The notes below the pieces were generated by a model that did no database searches, was not told the DNA's origin, and saw only the letters and a program-made list of their open reading frames with translations. From contig JAMORZ010000144.1 in the NCBI GenBank assembly GCA_027063295.1, forward strand, positions 1-32,948: 32,948 nt of DNA, written 5' to 3'. A program made the translations under genes and the position numbers. Source of the DNA: Sulfurimonas sp. Lineage in GTDB: Bacteria > Campylobacterota > Campylobacteria > Campylobacterales > Sulfurimonadaceae. Below are positions 18,214 to 28,426 of the stretch, in pieces (positions within the stretch are counted from its first letter, which is position 1; each line of letters starts with the position of its first letter).

Positions 18214-18219
18214 TATAAT
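18214..18219 (+). promoter_or_regulatory. Candidate -10 (TATAAT) for rpsL-rpsG-fusA
   Basis: TGTCTATAAT in a 173-nt gap upstream of rpsL; no clear -35, as is usual for Campylobacter/Helicobacter sigma-70 promoters. Confidence 0.5.
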
Positions 18220-18274
18220 TCTCTAAAAATTTAGAGGATTACATTCTACTGGAAAAATTAAGTAAAGGAATTCT

Positions 18275-18649
18275 ATGCCTACAATCAATCAATTGATTCG
18301 TAAAGAGCGTAAAAAAGTAGTAAAGAAATCAAAATCTGCTGCTTTAAATGCTTGTCCACAGCGTCGTGGTGTTTGTACACGTGTTTACACAACTACACCT
18401 AAAAAACCAAACTCGGCTTTAAGAAAAGTTGCAAAAGTTAGATTAACTTCAGGTTTTGAAGTTATCTCTTATATCGGTGGTGAAGGTCACAACCTTCAAG
18501 AACACTCTATCGTACTTGTACGTGGTGGTAGGGTAAAAGATTTACCAGGTGTTAAGTACCATATTATTCGTGGTGCGCTCGATACTGCTGGTGTTGCAAA
18601 CCGTATGGTTGCTCGTTCTAAATACGGAACTAAAAAACCTAAAAAATAG
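18275..18649 (+). CDS. rpsL: 30S ribosomal protein S12
   Basis: [58 protein letters not shown]. Confidence 0.98.
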   Translation: MPTINQLIRKERKKVVKKSKSAALNACPQRRGVCTRVYTTTPKKPNSALRKVAKVRLTSGFEVISYIGGEGHNLQEHSIVLVRGGRVKDLPGVKYHIIRGALDTAGVANRMVARSKYGTKKPKK

Positions 18650-18718
18650 TCTTAGACTAAGATATTCAAGCTAGCTACAGGGTTGTTGGTTTTATGCTAA
18701 CGCTTTGAGTAAATTTGA

Positions 18719-19213
<495 letters not shown>

Positions 19214-19226
19214 TTAGGAAATCATA

Positions 19227-21317
19227 ATGGCAAGAAGTCACAAATTAGAAGATGTAAGAAACATCGGTATTGCTGCGCACATTGATGCTGGTAAAACTAC
19301 AACTACAGAGAGAATCCTGTTCTATACAGGTGTTGAGCATAAAATCGGTGAAGTTCACGATGGTGCTGCAACAATGGACTGGATGGAGCAAGAGCAAGAG
19401 CGTGGTATTACAATTACTTCAGCTGCAACAACATGTGAATGGCAAGGAAAACAGATCAATATTATTGATACTCCGGGCCACGTTGACTTTACTATTGAAG
19501 TTGAGCGTTCTATGCGTGTACTTGATGGTGCTGTTTCAGTGTTCTGTGCTGTTGGTGGGGTTCAACCACAATCAGAAACAGTTTGGAGACAACGTAACCG
19601 TTATAAAGTACCTTCAATTGTTTTTGTTAACAAAATGGATAGAACTGGTGCAGATTTCTACGAAGTTGAAAACCAAATTCGTGAGCGTCTTAAGGGTAAC
19701 CCAATGCCTTTCCAACTTCCAATTGGTGCAGAAGACAACTTCGAAGGTGTTATTGACCTTGTAAAAATGAAAGAGATCGTTTGGGATGCTGATGCTGCAA
19801 TGGGTTCTGCTTATCATGAGCAAGATATTCGTCCAGAGCTTCAAGATAAAGCTGATGAGTATAGAGAAAAAATGCTTGAGACTCTTTCTGAGGTAGATGG
19901 TAATGATGAATTTGCTATGAAATTTCTTGAGGGTGAAGAGATCACTCAAGAAGAGATCAAAGCTGCGATCAAGTCTGCTACTTTAGGTATGGCGATCGTT
20001 CCTATGACTCCAGGTACTGCATTTAAAAACAAAGGTGTTCAAACTCTACTTGATGCTGTTGTTGATTACCTTCCTTCACCAGTTGAAGCAGAGGCTATCC
20101 GTGGTACAATGATGGAAGACGAAGAACAAGAAGTTGTTGTTGAGTCTACTGATGATGGTGCATTTGCTGCACTCGCATTTAAAATCATGACTGACCCATT
20201 CGTTGGTGTTCTTACGTTTATCCGTGTTTACCGTGGTTCTTTAGAGTCTGGTTCGTATGTTCACAATACAACAAAAGACAAAAAAGAGCGTGTTGGTCGT
20301 ATCGTTAAGATGCATGCGATCAAACGTGAAGAGGTAAAAGAGATCTATGCTGGTGAGATCGGTGCTGTTGTTGGTCTTAAGTCAACTACTACTGGTGATA
20401 CTCTTTGTGATCCAGAAGAAAAAGTTGTACTTGAGCGTATGGACTTTCCAGAGCCAGTTATCTCTGTTGCAGTTGAGCCTAAAACAAAAGCTGACCAAGA
20501 AAAAATGGGTATTGCACTTGGTAAACTTGCTGCAGAAGATCCTTCTTTTAGAGTTCATACTGATGAGGAAACTGGTCAAACTATTATCTCTGGTATGGGT
20601 GAGCTTCACCTTGAGATCCTTGTTGATCGTATGAAACGTGAGTTTAAAGTTGAGGCAGAAGTTGGTGCTCCACAAGTATCTTACCGTGAGTCTATCAAGG
20701 TAGAAGTTGATCAAGAGTACAAATATGCAAAACAATCTGGTGGTCGTGGTCAATATGGTCATGTATTTATCAAAGTTAAGCCAGGTGAGCCAGATACAGG
20801 ATTTATCTTCAACAACGAGATCAAAGGTGGTGCAATTCCAAGAGAATACATCCCAGCAGTTGAAAAAGGTTGTGAGGAAGCTATGCAAAACGGTGTTCTT
20901 GCAGGTTATCCAATGGAAGATGTTGAAGTTACACTTTACGATGGTTCTTACCACGATGTGGATTCAAACGAGATGGCGTTTAAACTTGCTGGTTCTATGG
21001 CATTTAAAGAGGCTTGTCGTAAAGCAAACCCTTCAATCTTAGAGCCAATGATGAAAGTTGAAGTTGAAGTACCTGAAGAGAATATGGGTGATGTTATCGG
21101 TGACCTTAACCGTCGTCGTGGTCAAGTAAACTCTATGGGTGATCGTGCTGGAAACAAAATTGTTGATGCATTTGTTCCACTTGCAGAGATGTTTGGTTAT
21201 TCAACTGACCTTCGTTCAGCTACTCAAGGGCGTGCAACATACGCTATGGAATTTGATCACTATGAAGAAGTTCCTAAAAATGTTTCTGAAGAGATTATCA
21301 AAAAACGTAACGGTTAA
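19227..21317 (+). CDS. fusA: Elongation factor G
   Basis: [59 protein letters not shown]. Confidence 0.98.
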   Translation: MARSHKLEDVRNIGIAAHIDAGKTTTTERILFYTGVEHKIGEVHDGAATMDWMEQEQERGITITSAATTCEWQGKQINIIDTPGHVDFTIEVERSMRVLDGAVSVFCAVGGVQPQSETVWRQRNRYKVPSIVFVNKMDRTGADFYEVENQIRERLKGNPMPFQLPIGAEDNFEGVIDLVKMKEIVWDADAAMGSAYHEQDIRPELQDKADEYREKMLETLSEVDGNDEFAMKFLEGEEITQEEIKAAIKSATLGMAIVPMTPGTAFKNKGVQTLLDAVVDYLPSPVEAEAIRGTMMEDEEQEVVVESTDDGAFAALAFKIMTDPFVGVLTFIRVYRGSLESGSYVHNTTKDKKERVGRIVKMHAIKREEVKEIYAGEIGAVVGLKSTTTGDTLCDPEEKVVLERMDFPEPVISVAVEPKTKADQEKMGIALGKLAAEDPSFRVHTDEETGQTIISGMGELHLEILVDRMKREFKVEAEVGAPQVSYRESIKVEVDQEYKYAKQSGGRGQYGHVFIKVKPGEPDTGFIFNNEIKGGAIPREYIPAVEKGCEEAMQNGVLAGYPMEDVEVTLYDGSYHDVDSNEMAFKLAGSMAFKEACRKANPSILEPMMKVEVEVPEENMGDVIGDLNRRRGQVNSMGDRAGNKIVDAFVPLAEMFGYSTDLRSATQGRATYAMEFDHYEEVPKNVSEEIIKKRNG

Positions 21318-21333
21318 TCCTTCTTTCTTTTAA

Positions 21334-21366
21334 AAACTCTCCTTTTGGAGAGTTTCTTTCCTTTTT
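21334..21366 (+). terminator. Rho-independent terminator after fusA
   Basis: AAACTCTCC-TTTT-GGAGAGTTT followed by a T-rich tract. Confidence 0.85.
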
Positions 21367-21382
21367 GCTCACAAAACTTTGC

Positions 21383-21388
21383 TATAAT
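21383..21388 (+). promoter_or_regulatory. Candidate -10 (TATAAT) for the gene at 21423
   Basis: GCTATAATC 35 nt upstream of the ATG and downstream of the fusA terminator. Confidence 0.5.
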
Positions 21389-21422
21389 CTTTTAGAATTT
21401 ATATTTAATATTAGGATTTAAT

Positions 21423-22091
21423 ATGAAACTGTTTTTTTATATTGTACTATTTTTTTCTCTTAATCTTTTTGCTAGTAACCCTCAAGTTTATGCTGCATTG
21501 GGTGATACTATCTATAACAATGCTCCAAAAATTGAAAAGTTAAAAGATATCGAAAAGTTTAAAATCATAAAGCTTGATGTTGAAAAGTATGTTTCAATGG
21601 TAAAACTTATAAAAGAGTATGGCTTTGCAGTTGAAAAAAAAGATAAAAGATACAATCAAAAAGAATACCTTCAGCATCTTAGAAAGCTCTCTAAAAAGAA
21701 TGATTTTTTTGTAAAATTTGCAAAAAACAATTTTAAGCTTTCTATTGATAATGAAGATAGTAAAACTTTTGAAAAAATCATTAATACTGGTCTTATAGAT
21801 ACAAAGCGAAACAAAGATAAGATCATGCAATACTATTTTGCACATCAAAATGAAGTCGATCCAAAGGGTGTGATACAAGCTTTTCTTGATCAAGATGCAA
21901 AATTAAGAGAAAAACAGATGCAAAGTAAAAAACAATCAAAATCAAAAAAAGAGCTAGAAGCAGAAAGAATTCGTTATATTCGTGAAAATGATAAACGCAA
22001 GCATGAAGCACTACAAAGAAAACTTCTTGAAGAAGTAAATCGTAAGAAGCTTGAGATTCGTCAAGAGCAAAAAAAAGAACTTTTTAACTAA
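21423..22091 (+). CDS. Exported, charged, coiled-coil-rich protein of unknown function
   Basis: Signal peptide MKLFFYIVLFFSLNLFA-S, then a Lys/Glu/Gln-rich C-terminus (ELEAERIRYIRENDKRKHEALQRKLLEEVNRKKLEIRQEQKK). Confidence 0.75.
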   Translation: MKLFFYIVLFFSLNLFASNPQVYAALGDTIYNNAPKIEKLKDIEKFKIIKLDVEKYVSMVKLIKEYGFAVEKKDKRYNQKEYLQHLRKLSKKNDFFVKFAKNNFKLSIDNEDSKTFEKIINTGLIDTKRNKDKIMQYYFAHQNEVDPKGVIQAFLDQDAKLREKQMQSKKQSKSKKELEAERIRYIRENDKRKHEALQRKLLEEVNRKKLEIRQEQKKELFN

Positions 22092-22801
22092 AGATAGATA
22101 TAGGGCTGATCTATCTCTGGTCTTCCTTGAAGAGTATAAAGAGGTTGGTAAGATGCCTTATAGCTGAGTGATGGACACTCTTGAACATAGTAACCAAGAT
22201 ATATCCATCTTTTTTTTCTCTCTTTAGCATAGATAATCTGGTTATAAAGAGAGAGTCTACCAAGAGAATATGCACTATATTCAGGATCATAATAAAAGTA
22301 GATTGAAGATATACCATTTTGCAGTATATCTACAAGATCTACACCGATAAGTCTTTCTTCAAAGAAGTAAAGGATCTCATATCCAAACTCCTGTGATCCA
22401 TCTACAAAAGATTGGTAATAGTGCATCGCTGATGTTTCTTGAAAATCCCACCCTTTTTTTTGATGCATATAACGATGATAAGCATCAAAAAGATTGAGAT
22501 GTTCTTGTGTTAGTGTAGGTTTTTGTATGTAAGTTTGGATATCAGATCCTTTTTTGAGAACCCGTTTTGCTGATTTTGAAAAGTGGTAGTTTTCTACATC
22601 GATTTTCACTGTTTGACACTCTGTACAATCATGACATACAGGGCGAAAAAACATTTTTCCAAAACGCCTAAAACCTCTTTCAATAAGCTCTTGGCAATGT
22701 TCTTTATCACACTGATCGATAAGTTGATAAAACATTTGTTGATTTTTACCTTGAAGGTAAGAACATTTATCTTCAAGATAGAACTCTTTTAGAAGTTGCA
22801 T
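22088..22801 (-). CDS. bpt: Aspartate/glutamate leucyltransferase (ATE/Bpt family)
   Basis: ELIERGFRRFGKMFFRPVCHDCTECQTVKIDVENYHFSKSAKRVLKK and YFYYDPEYSAYSLGRLSLYNQIIYAKE match the bacterial leucyl/arginyl-tRNA-protein transferase family. Confidence 0.88.
   Translation of the reverse strand: MQLLKEFYLEDKCSYLQGKNQQMFYQLIDQCDKEHCQELIERGFRRFGKMFFRPVCHDCTECQTVKIDVENYHFSKSAKRVLKKGSDIQTYIQKPTLTQEHLNLFDAYHRYMHQKKGWDFQETSAMHYYQSFVDGSQEFGYEILYFFEERLIGVDLVDILQNGISSIYFYYDPEYSAYSLGRLSLYNQIIYAKERKKRWIYLGYYVQECPSLSYKASYQPLYTLQGRPEIDQPYIYL
22092..22116. terminator. Hairpin at the convergent gene ends (possible bidirectional terminator)
   Basis: AGATAGAT-ATAGGGCTG-ATCTATCT lies in the last codons of bpt, just after the stop codon of the + strand gene. 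Confidence 0.45.
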
Positions 22802-22805
22802 CAGA

Positions 22806-23903
22806 TTAGGCTCTATTCATAGATATAAGCACACCCTCTATCATTGTATCGATATCACCATCAAGGATAGCAGAGACATTGGAGTACGCTTCATTGCTAC
22901 GTGTATCTTTTACTTGCTGGTAAGGTTGCATCACATACGAGCGTATTTGATGTCCCCAACCTATCTCGCTCTTTGCAATACCTGCTTCAGCAGCTTTTTG
23001 CTCTTCAAGCTCAAGTTCGTAAAGACGAGATTTTAGCATTTTCATAGCAGTGGCTTTATTTTTGTGTTGACTTCTGTCATTTTGGCACTGCACAACGACC
23101 CCCGTTTTTATGTGGGTGATACGGATGGCAGATTCTGTTTTGTTAACATGTTGTCCACCAGCACCACTTGCACGGTATGTATCTATACGTATATCTTTAT
23201 CTTCGATAACAATATCGATATCATCATCAATCTCAGGAGATACCATTACTGAGCTAAAAGATGTATGGCGTTTAGCATTGGAATCAAAAGGAGATATACG
23301 AACAAGACGGTGGATACCATTTTCAACTTTGAGATATCCATAAGCATTGAGCCCTTTTATAAGAAGTGTCGCATCTTTGATCCCAGCTTCTTCTCCACTT
23401 TGATAATCTAGCATCTCTACTTTAAAGTCGTGTCTCTCAGCCCAACGTTTATACATTCGTAGCAACATCGCAGCCCAGTCTTGAGACTCTGTTCCACCTG
23501 CACCTGGATGGATGGTAAGAATTGCATTTGCAGAATCACTTTCACCACTAAGAAGTACTTCTATCTCCATAGAACGTATCTGTTCTTCAAGTGAAGGTGC
23601 ATCATCAAAAAGAGCTTGAAGTGATTCTTCATCCTCCTCCTCTTTAGCCATCTCATAAAGTTCTACCGCATCCTCAACAGCACTTTTTGCAACTTGAAAT
23701 TTTTCAAGTTTTCTTTGTAGTTGTGTTTTTTCTTTTTGGATCTTTGCTGCATTTGGTGCATCATTCCAAAACTCTGGATTATTTTCAAGCTCTTCAATCT
23801 CACTGAGTCTTGCTTTTATTTTTTCAGGTTCAACAACATCTTCGATATTTTGCATTTTGATGGTGATGTTTTTTAAAAGTTCTGTATATTCGTAATTATC
23901 CAT
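22806..23903 (-). CDS. prfB: Peptide chain release factor 2
   Basis: GGQ motif ([22 protein letters not shown]), RF2-type SPF motif ([15 protein letters not shown]); single intact frame. Confidence 0.95.
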   Translation of the reverse strand: MDNYEYTELLKNITIKMQNIEDVVEPEKIKARLSEIEELENNPEFWNDAPNAAKIQKEKTQLQRKLEKFQVAKSAVEDAVELYEMAKEEEDEESLQALFDDAPSLEEQIRSMEIEVLLSGESDSANAILTIHPGAGGTESQDWAAMLLRMYKRWAERHDFKVEMLDYQSGEEAGIKDATLLIKGLNAYGYLKVENGIHRLVRISPFDSNAKRHTSFSSVMVSPEIDDDIDIVIEDKDIRIDTYRASGAGGQHVNKTESAIRITHIKTGVVVQCQNDRSQHKNKATAMKMLKSRLYELELEEQKAAEAGIAKSEIGWGHQIRSYVMQPYQQVKDTRSNEAYSNVSAILDGDIDTMIEGVLISMNRA

Positions 23904-23922
23904 AAATTTGTTCCATATATTG

Positions 23923-23937
23923 TATAATGCGATTATA
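23923..23937. promoter_or_regulatory. Back-to-back divergent -10 elements for prfB (-) and panC (+)
   Basis: TATAAT on + at 23923-23928 and TATAAT on - at 23937-23932, 3 bp apart, in a 51-bp intergenic region. Confidence 0.55.
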
Positions 23938-23954
23938 TTAAATAGAGGCTTAAA

Positions 23955-24776
23955 ATGAAGATTATTTCTACTGTTGATGAACTAAAAAATTATCTTAAGG
24001 GAGTGGATGGTTCTATCGGTTTTGTTCCTACGATGGGTGCACTGCATGATGGACATCTCTCTTTGATAAAAAAAGCAAAAGAGCAAAATAGTTTTGTTGT
24101 TGTTTCTATCTTTGTCAACCCTACACAGTTTTTGGCTGGAGAAGATTTAGACCAGTACCCTAGAAAAGATGAAGCAGATAAAAAGATCTGTCAGCTCGCA
24201 GGTGTTGATGTTGTGTTTTTTCCAACTCCAGATGAGATATATAGTGTAGATGAAGTGAGTCTTCAAGCACCACACATACGAGGATATGTTTTAGAGGGTA
24301 TGACAAGACCAGGGCATTTTAGTGGAGTGCTTACAGTTGTAAACAAACTTTTAAACATAGTAAATCCAACAAGAGCATACTTTGGTAAAAAAGACGCACA
24401 GCAACTCAACCTGATCACTCTTATGGTAAAACAGCTTTTTATGGATGTTGAGATAGTTCCTGTTGATACTGTACGTGAGAGTGATGGACTTGCACTCTCA
24501 AGTAGAAATGTGTATTTGACAAAGGAGCAAAGAGCAGAAGCACTAAAAATATCATCTTCACTCTATGAGGCTTCAAAAATGGTGAGTCAAGGTATCTTAG
24601 ATGTTAGTAAGATAAAAGAGGAGATGCTTAAAATTTTAGAGGGCTTAGAGATAGGATATGTTGAGATACTCAATCGTAACTTTGAGGTTATCAAAGAGGT
24701 TGAGGTGACTCAAAGTATTGTGTTGGTAGAGGTGTTGATTGGTGAGACAAGGTTACTTGATAACATCTGGCTCTAA
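23955..24776 (+). CDS. panC: Pantothenate synthetase
   Basis: [85 protein letters not shown]. Confidence 0.97.
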   Translation: MKIISTVDELKNYLKGVDGSIGFVPTMGALHDGHLSLIKKAKEQNSFVVVSIFVNPTQFLAGEDLDQYPRKDEADKKICQLAGVDVVFFPTPDEIYSVDEVSLQAPHIRGYVLEGMTRPGHFSGVLTVVNKLLNIVNPTRAYFGKKDAQQLNLITLMVKQLFMDVEIVPVDTVRESDGLALSSRNVYLTKEQRAEALKISSSLYEASKMVSQGILDVSKIKEEMLKILEGLEIGYVEILNRNFEVIKEVEVTQSIVLVEVLIGETRLLDNIWL

Positions 24777-26513
24777 GTAACCATCTTCAACCATAATATC
24801 AACAGCTTTTTTAAAAACAGGAACAGCAGTTTGTGAAGCAAAGTGACTCCCCTTTGGTTGGATAACAAGAACACCTATGGAGTAGTGGTGTTTTTTGTCG
24901 TTTGCAAAGCCCATAAATGCAGTGTTGTATTTGTGAACATATTTTCCTTTCTCAACGATATGAGCTGTTCCTGTTTTACCTCCTATCTCTAGCCCTGGAG
25001 TGATTGCTTTTTTCCCAGTTCCTTTCATAACAGTTTTGATAAGGATCTTTTTCATTCGCTGTGCTGTGGCACTGCTGAGTACTTGCACTTCATCAAGTTG
25101 CTCTCGTGGTATCTCCCTTTTGAACTCATCAAGAAAACTTGTTACTATCCTTGGGTACACCATCGCACCATGGTTGTTAAACGCAGAGTATGCACGAAGT
25201 ATTTGCATCAGATTTGCTTCCATCCCATAACCGTAAGAACATGTTGCCTTATAGATCTCATTTTCCAAGCGTCTTTGTGATGGTATAGAACCTTTTTTCT
25301 CATAGATAAGATCGGGTGTGGAGAGGTGAGAAAATCCAAAACTCTCAAGCCCCTCATAAAATTCATATCCTGAGAGCTTTTGTGCAAGCTGAGCTATACC
25401 TACATTTGAGGAATAAACGATAACATCTTCAGCAGAGAGCCAGTCAAAACGGTGCTCATCTGTGATAACTTTTCTCCCAATTTTAAAACGACCATTGTGA
25501 CCATTTACAAGATCATAAGGGTTTACAAGTTTTTTTTCAAGTAGAAGTGAAAATGTAATAGGCTTGATAACACTACCAGGCTCAAAACTATACTCGATCA
25601 TTCCAGCATTGAGAGAGGGATAATCGCTGCGTTTGATATGTTTTGGCAGATATCTGTTTGAAGATGCCATCGCTAAAACATCACCTGAGTGAGAGTCCAT
25701 AATAGCGATCATTATCTCTTTGGCGTCGAGTTGTACTTTCATGCTATCTAACATCTTTTCCATTTTTATCTGCAAAGAGATCGGTATAGTGAGTTTTATA
25801 TCATACCCATTGAGTTTTGTTTTTGTAAAACTCTCTTTATCTAAGATGATATATGAGTTTACATCTCTTCTTCCCCTTATGAGGGCATTTTGTCGAGCTA
25901 AAAGTGTAGAATCAAACTTTTTTTCTAACCCTTTGACACCTTTTACAAAGGTGTAGCCATCATCTTCAAGCTTGTGAGGGTAGCCTATAATAGGGGTTAA
26001 AACTTTGTTGTATGGATACTCTCTACTCTCTCCACTCTCAATGATACTGAGTCCATGGATAGACTTGTAGCCTGTTTTTGGGTTTTTTAGTTCCATAAAA
26101 ACTTTAAAACGGCGAAGTTCATAAGCGAGTTTTTTAAGGTATTGTGCCTGGATTTGTGAGATATTATAACTCAGTACAACAACACCCTTGCGTTTGTCGA
26201 GTTTTTTTCTGATCTCATCTGTTTTAATACCAGAGTAGATGCTAAAGAGTTCGATAAAAAGTTCTTTTTTTTGAGGGTCAATATAGCGTGTATTGACAAC
26301 AGCTTTGTAGAGTTTTTTTGTGGTTGCTAGATGAAAACCATCTGCAGAGATGATATCTCCTCTTCGAGCACGTGAAGTTTCTTTTGCATACAAAGAGGGT
26401 GTATGGCGCGGTTTTAGGACATTTAGCAACATTACACTTAAAAATACTAAAAATCCAAATGTAATAAGGATATAAAGAGCAGTAATCTTTTGACTTTTGG
26501 AGTTGTTTATAAT
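24753..26513 (-). CDS. pbpB: Penicillin-binding transpeptidase (FtsI/PbpB-like), start extended upstream of the ORF-track ATG
   Basis: Active-site motifs SVIK (SFEPGSVIKPITF), SSN (YSSNVGIAQ), KTGT (GGKTGTAH). The frame upstream of the ATG at 26432 is open and encodes NNSKSQKITALYILITFGFLVFLSV, a membrane anchor. The start codon (possibly ATT at 26513-26511) is uncertain. Confidence 0.8.
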   Translation of the reverse strand: MINNSKSQKITALYILITFGFLVFLSVMLLNVLKPRHTPSLYAKETSRARRGDIISADGFHLATTKKLYKAVVNTRYIDPQKKELFIELFSIYSGIKTDEIRKKLDKRKGVVVLSYNISQIQAQYLKKLAYELRRFKVFMELKNPKTGYKSIHGLSIIESGESREYPYNKVLTPIIGYPHKLEDDGYTFVKGVKGLEKKFDSTLLARQNALIRGRRDVNSYIILDKESFTKTKLNGYDIKLTIPISLQIKMEKMLDSMKVQLDAKEIMIAIMDSHSGDVLAMASSNRYLPKHIKRSDYPSLNAGMIEYSFEPGSVIKPITFSLLLEKKLVNPYDLVNGHNGRFKIGRKVITDEHRFDWLSAEDVIVYSSNVGIAQLAQKLSGYEFYEGLESFGFSHLSTPDLIYEKKGSIPSQRRLENEIYKATCSYGYGMEANLMQILRAYSAFNNHGAMVYPRIVTSFLDEFKREIPREQLDEVQVLSSATAQRMKKILIKTVMKGTGKKAITPGLEIGGKTGTAHIVEKGKYVHKYNTAFMGFANDKKHHYSIGVLVIQPKGSHFASQTAVPVFKKAVDIMVEDGYLEPDVIK

Positions 26514-26806
26514 TGTGTTCTACCTAACTCTTTGTATGCATTGAGTGCTTTGTTACGTATCTCAAGCATAAGTTTCATACTTGTCTCTGCTTTGCCTATG
26601 GCAAGTGCAGCTTGATGAAGATCTTTTACCTGTCCAGTTGCTAGATCAGCCAAAGCTTCCTCTTTTGTCTCTTGAAGTTCATTTACTTCTCCCAAAGCGT
26701 TTTTAAGCTCTTGGGCAAATGCACTCCCATCACCACTAGCTACTTGGCTTTTTTGTTTGAGTAGATCAGCAGTTGAGGTGGATGAAACACCATTAATATT
26801 TGTCAT
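26507..26806 (-). CDS. fliE: Flagellar hook-basal body protein FliE
   Basis: FAQELKNALGEVNELQETKEEALADLATGQVKDLHQAALAIGKAETSMKLMLEIRNKALNAYKELGRTQL. Confidence 0.95.
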   Translation of the reverse strand: MTNINGVSSTSTADLLKQKSQVASGDGSAFAQELKNALGEVNELQETKEEALADLATGQVKDLHQAALAIGKAETSMKLMLEIRNKALNAYKELGRTQL

Positions 26807-26824
26807 AAATCTTCTCTCCTAGTT

Positions 26825-27322
26825 TTATTGCAAGAGTGAAATAGATGAGTTTGCCATATCTTTTGCACTCTGAAACGCAGCAACATTTGCCTGGTAGCTT
26901 CTTGTTGCTTCAACTAAATCGGCCATTTCTATCACAGGATTAATATTTGGGTATGCAACATAACCTGAAGCATCAGCATCTGGATGATTTGGTTCATACT
27001 TCATCTTTGGTGCTCTATCATCTCGTGATATTTTATCAACAACTACACTCATTATAGCAGGATTTACCTTACTACCAAATTTGCCTTCATCAAGAGGATC
27101 TTCAAAACCATTGTCATTACTCATAGCACCAAGTGCTTTGTTGTATTCTTCATTAAAATCAATTGCACGAAATACAACCTCTTTGCGACGGTATGGTCCA
27201 CCCTCTTCGGTACGGGTAGTTTGAGCATTTGCGATATTACTTGAGATGGTATTTACCCTAACACGTTGTGCTGAGAGTCCATAACCACTTATGTCAAAAC
27301 TGTTTAAAAAGTTACTCATCAT
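26825..27322 (-). CDS. flgC: Flagellar basal-body rod protein FlgC
   Basis: FDISGYGLSAQRVRVNTISSNIANAQTTRTEEGGPYRRKEVVF and VEATRSYQANVAAFQSAKDM. Confidence 0.96.
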   Translation of the reverse strand: MMSNFLNSFDISGYGLSAQRVRVNTISSNIANAQTTRTEEGGPYRRKEVVFRAIDFNEEYNKALGAMSNDNGFEDPLDEGKFGSKVNPAIMSVVVDKISRDDRAPKMKYEPNHPDADASGYVAYPNINPVIEMADLVEATRSYQANVAAFQSAKDMANSSISLLQ

Positions 27323-27329
27323 TTACCCC

Positions 27330-27761
27330 TTAGTTGAGTTTTTGTGAAGCTTCGATAACACTTCTAAAGATTGCACTATCTTTTTTCTTTGCCATCACAA
27401 TGGCATTGAACATCACTGAGTTTTTACTCATCTCTGTTGTTTCTACATCTATATCTACCGAGTTGCCATCATTTCTTGCCATATGACCATCTCTAAAATA
27501 GAGTGTTGGCTGAGTTGAACTGCACTCACTTTTTGGTGAGAGATGTTTTGCATCAGTTTGAGCCATCTTGAGTTGCCCTTTGTCTTTGTAAAAGATCTCA
27601 GCTTTTTTTGCGGCCAAAGCTTCTTCAAAACGGATATCACGAGGTTGGTACCCTGGAGTGTCTGCGTTTGCGATGTTAGATGCTATCATATCTTGTCTCG
27701 CTGCTCGATAATCAAGTGCTGCAGATGCTAACTCTGCTGAACGTGATACTGCATAACTCAT
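27330..27761 (-). CDS. flgB: Flagellar basal-body rod protein FlgB
   Basis: LDYRAARQDMIASNIANADTPGYQPRDIRFEEAL and DGNSVDIDVETTEMSKNSVMFNA. Confidence 0.95.
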   Translation of the reverse strand: MSYAVSRSAELASAALDYRAARQDMIASNIANADTPGYQPRDIRFEEALAAKKAEIFYKDKGQLKMAQTDAKHLSPKSECSSTQPTLYFRDGHMARNDGNSVDIDVETTEMSKNSVMFNAIVMAKKKDSAIFRSVIEASQKLN

Positions 27762-27798
27762 AAAAACTCCTTAGATATCTTCATATAGATGTGAATAA

Positions 27799-27814
27799 AG
27801 CAAAATACATTCCA
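27799..27814 (-). promoter_or_regulatory. Sigma-54 (RpoN) promoter upstream of flgB
   Basis: On the - strand TGGAATGTATTTTGCT: GG and GC dinucleotides with the canonical 10-nt spacing, about 38 nt upstream of the flgB ATG. Confidence 0.8.
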
Positions 27815-27931
27815 TAAAAACAAATGTGAAGTAAAAGTGAAAAATTCAGCAAACTTTAAACAAAATCGGCTCATAATCTCACTTAAGGTTACTAGTGTAA
27901 TCCAAATTTTTACAACATAAAAGGAGTTCTT

Positions 27932-28366
27932 ATGAAAAGAGCTGGTTTTACAATGATCGAATTGATCTTCGTTATCGTTATCTTAGGTATTTTAGCAGCA
28001 GTTGCTATTCCAAAACTTGCGGCTACTCGTGATGACGCTAAAATCTCTAAAGGTGCAAGTGAAGTTGCAACAATCGTAGCTGATATTGGTGCTTACTATA
28101 CATCAAAAGGTAAATTTGATGCATTTAGTAAAATGACAAATGTTAAAGTTGATGACAACACAAAAGGTGCAGCTAATAATGATGTTATCAACTATGAGTC
28201 AAAAGATGGTACTGCATGTGTTGAGTTTAAAATTAACAGTGCTGCTGATGGAAATGTAACTGTAACTGTAGATAAAAGTACTGATAAAGTTTGTGCTGGT
28301 ATCTCTGATATCGCAGGTGACTTAAATGGTACACATGTATTTGGTGGTTCATCAGTTAGTTATTAA
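27932..28366 (+). CDS. Type IV pilin-like / pseudopilin protein 1
   Basis: Prepilin motif RAG/FTMIELIFVIVILGILAAVAIPKLAATRDDAKIS; two C-terminal-region cysteines. Confidence 0.9.
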   Translation: MKRAGFTMIELIFVIVILGILAAVAIPKLAATRDDAKISKGASEVATIVADIGAYYTSKGKFDAFSKMTNVKVDDNTKGAANNDVINYESKDGTACVEFKINSAADGNVTVTVDKSTDKVCAGISDIAGDLNGTHVFGGSSVSY

Positions 28367-28384
28367 TTGTAACTTGCTAACTTA

Positions 28385-28407
28385 GGTCATCCTTCTTCTG
28401 GATGACC
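28385..28407 (+). terminator. Hairpin between pilin 1 and pilin 2 (attenuator candidate)
   Basis: GGTCATCC-TTCTTCT-GGATGACC, no T-tract. Confidence 0.5.
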
Positions 28408-28426
28408 CCAATGACAAAGGTTTGTT

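Noticed and set aside
19614-20954. Antisense and alternate-frame ORFs within fusA (and similar ones in rpoB, rpoC, tuf and rplA)
   Set aside because: No start context, no recognisable domains, fully embedded in strongly conserved genes.
23820-23903. Possible programmed frameshift in prfB
   Set aside because: RF2 is encoded in one uninterrupted frame from ATG; no CTTTGA-type slip site or in-frame early TGA is present.
27855-27895. GCCGATTT on the - strand as a sigma-28 (FliA) promoter for flgB
   Set aside because: No TAAA-type -35 at the correct spacing; the sigma-54 element closer to flgB fits much better.
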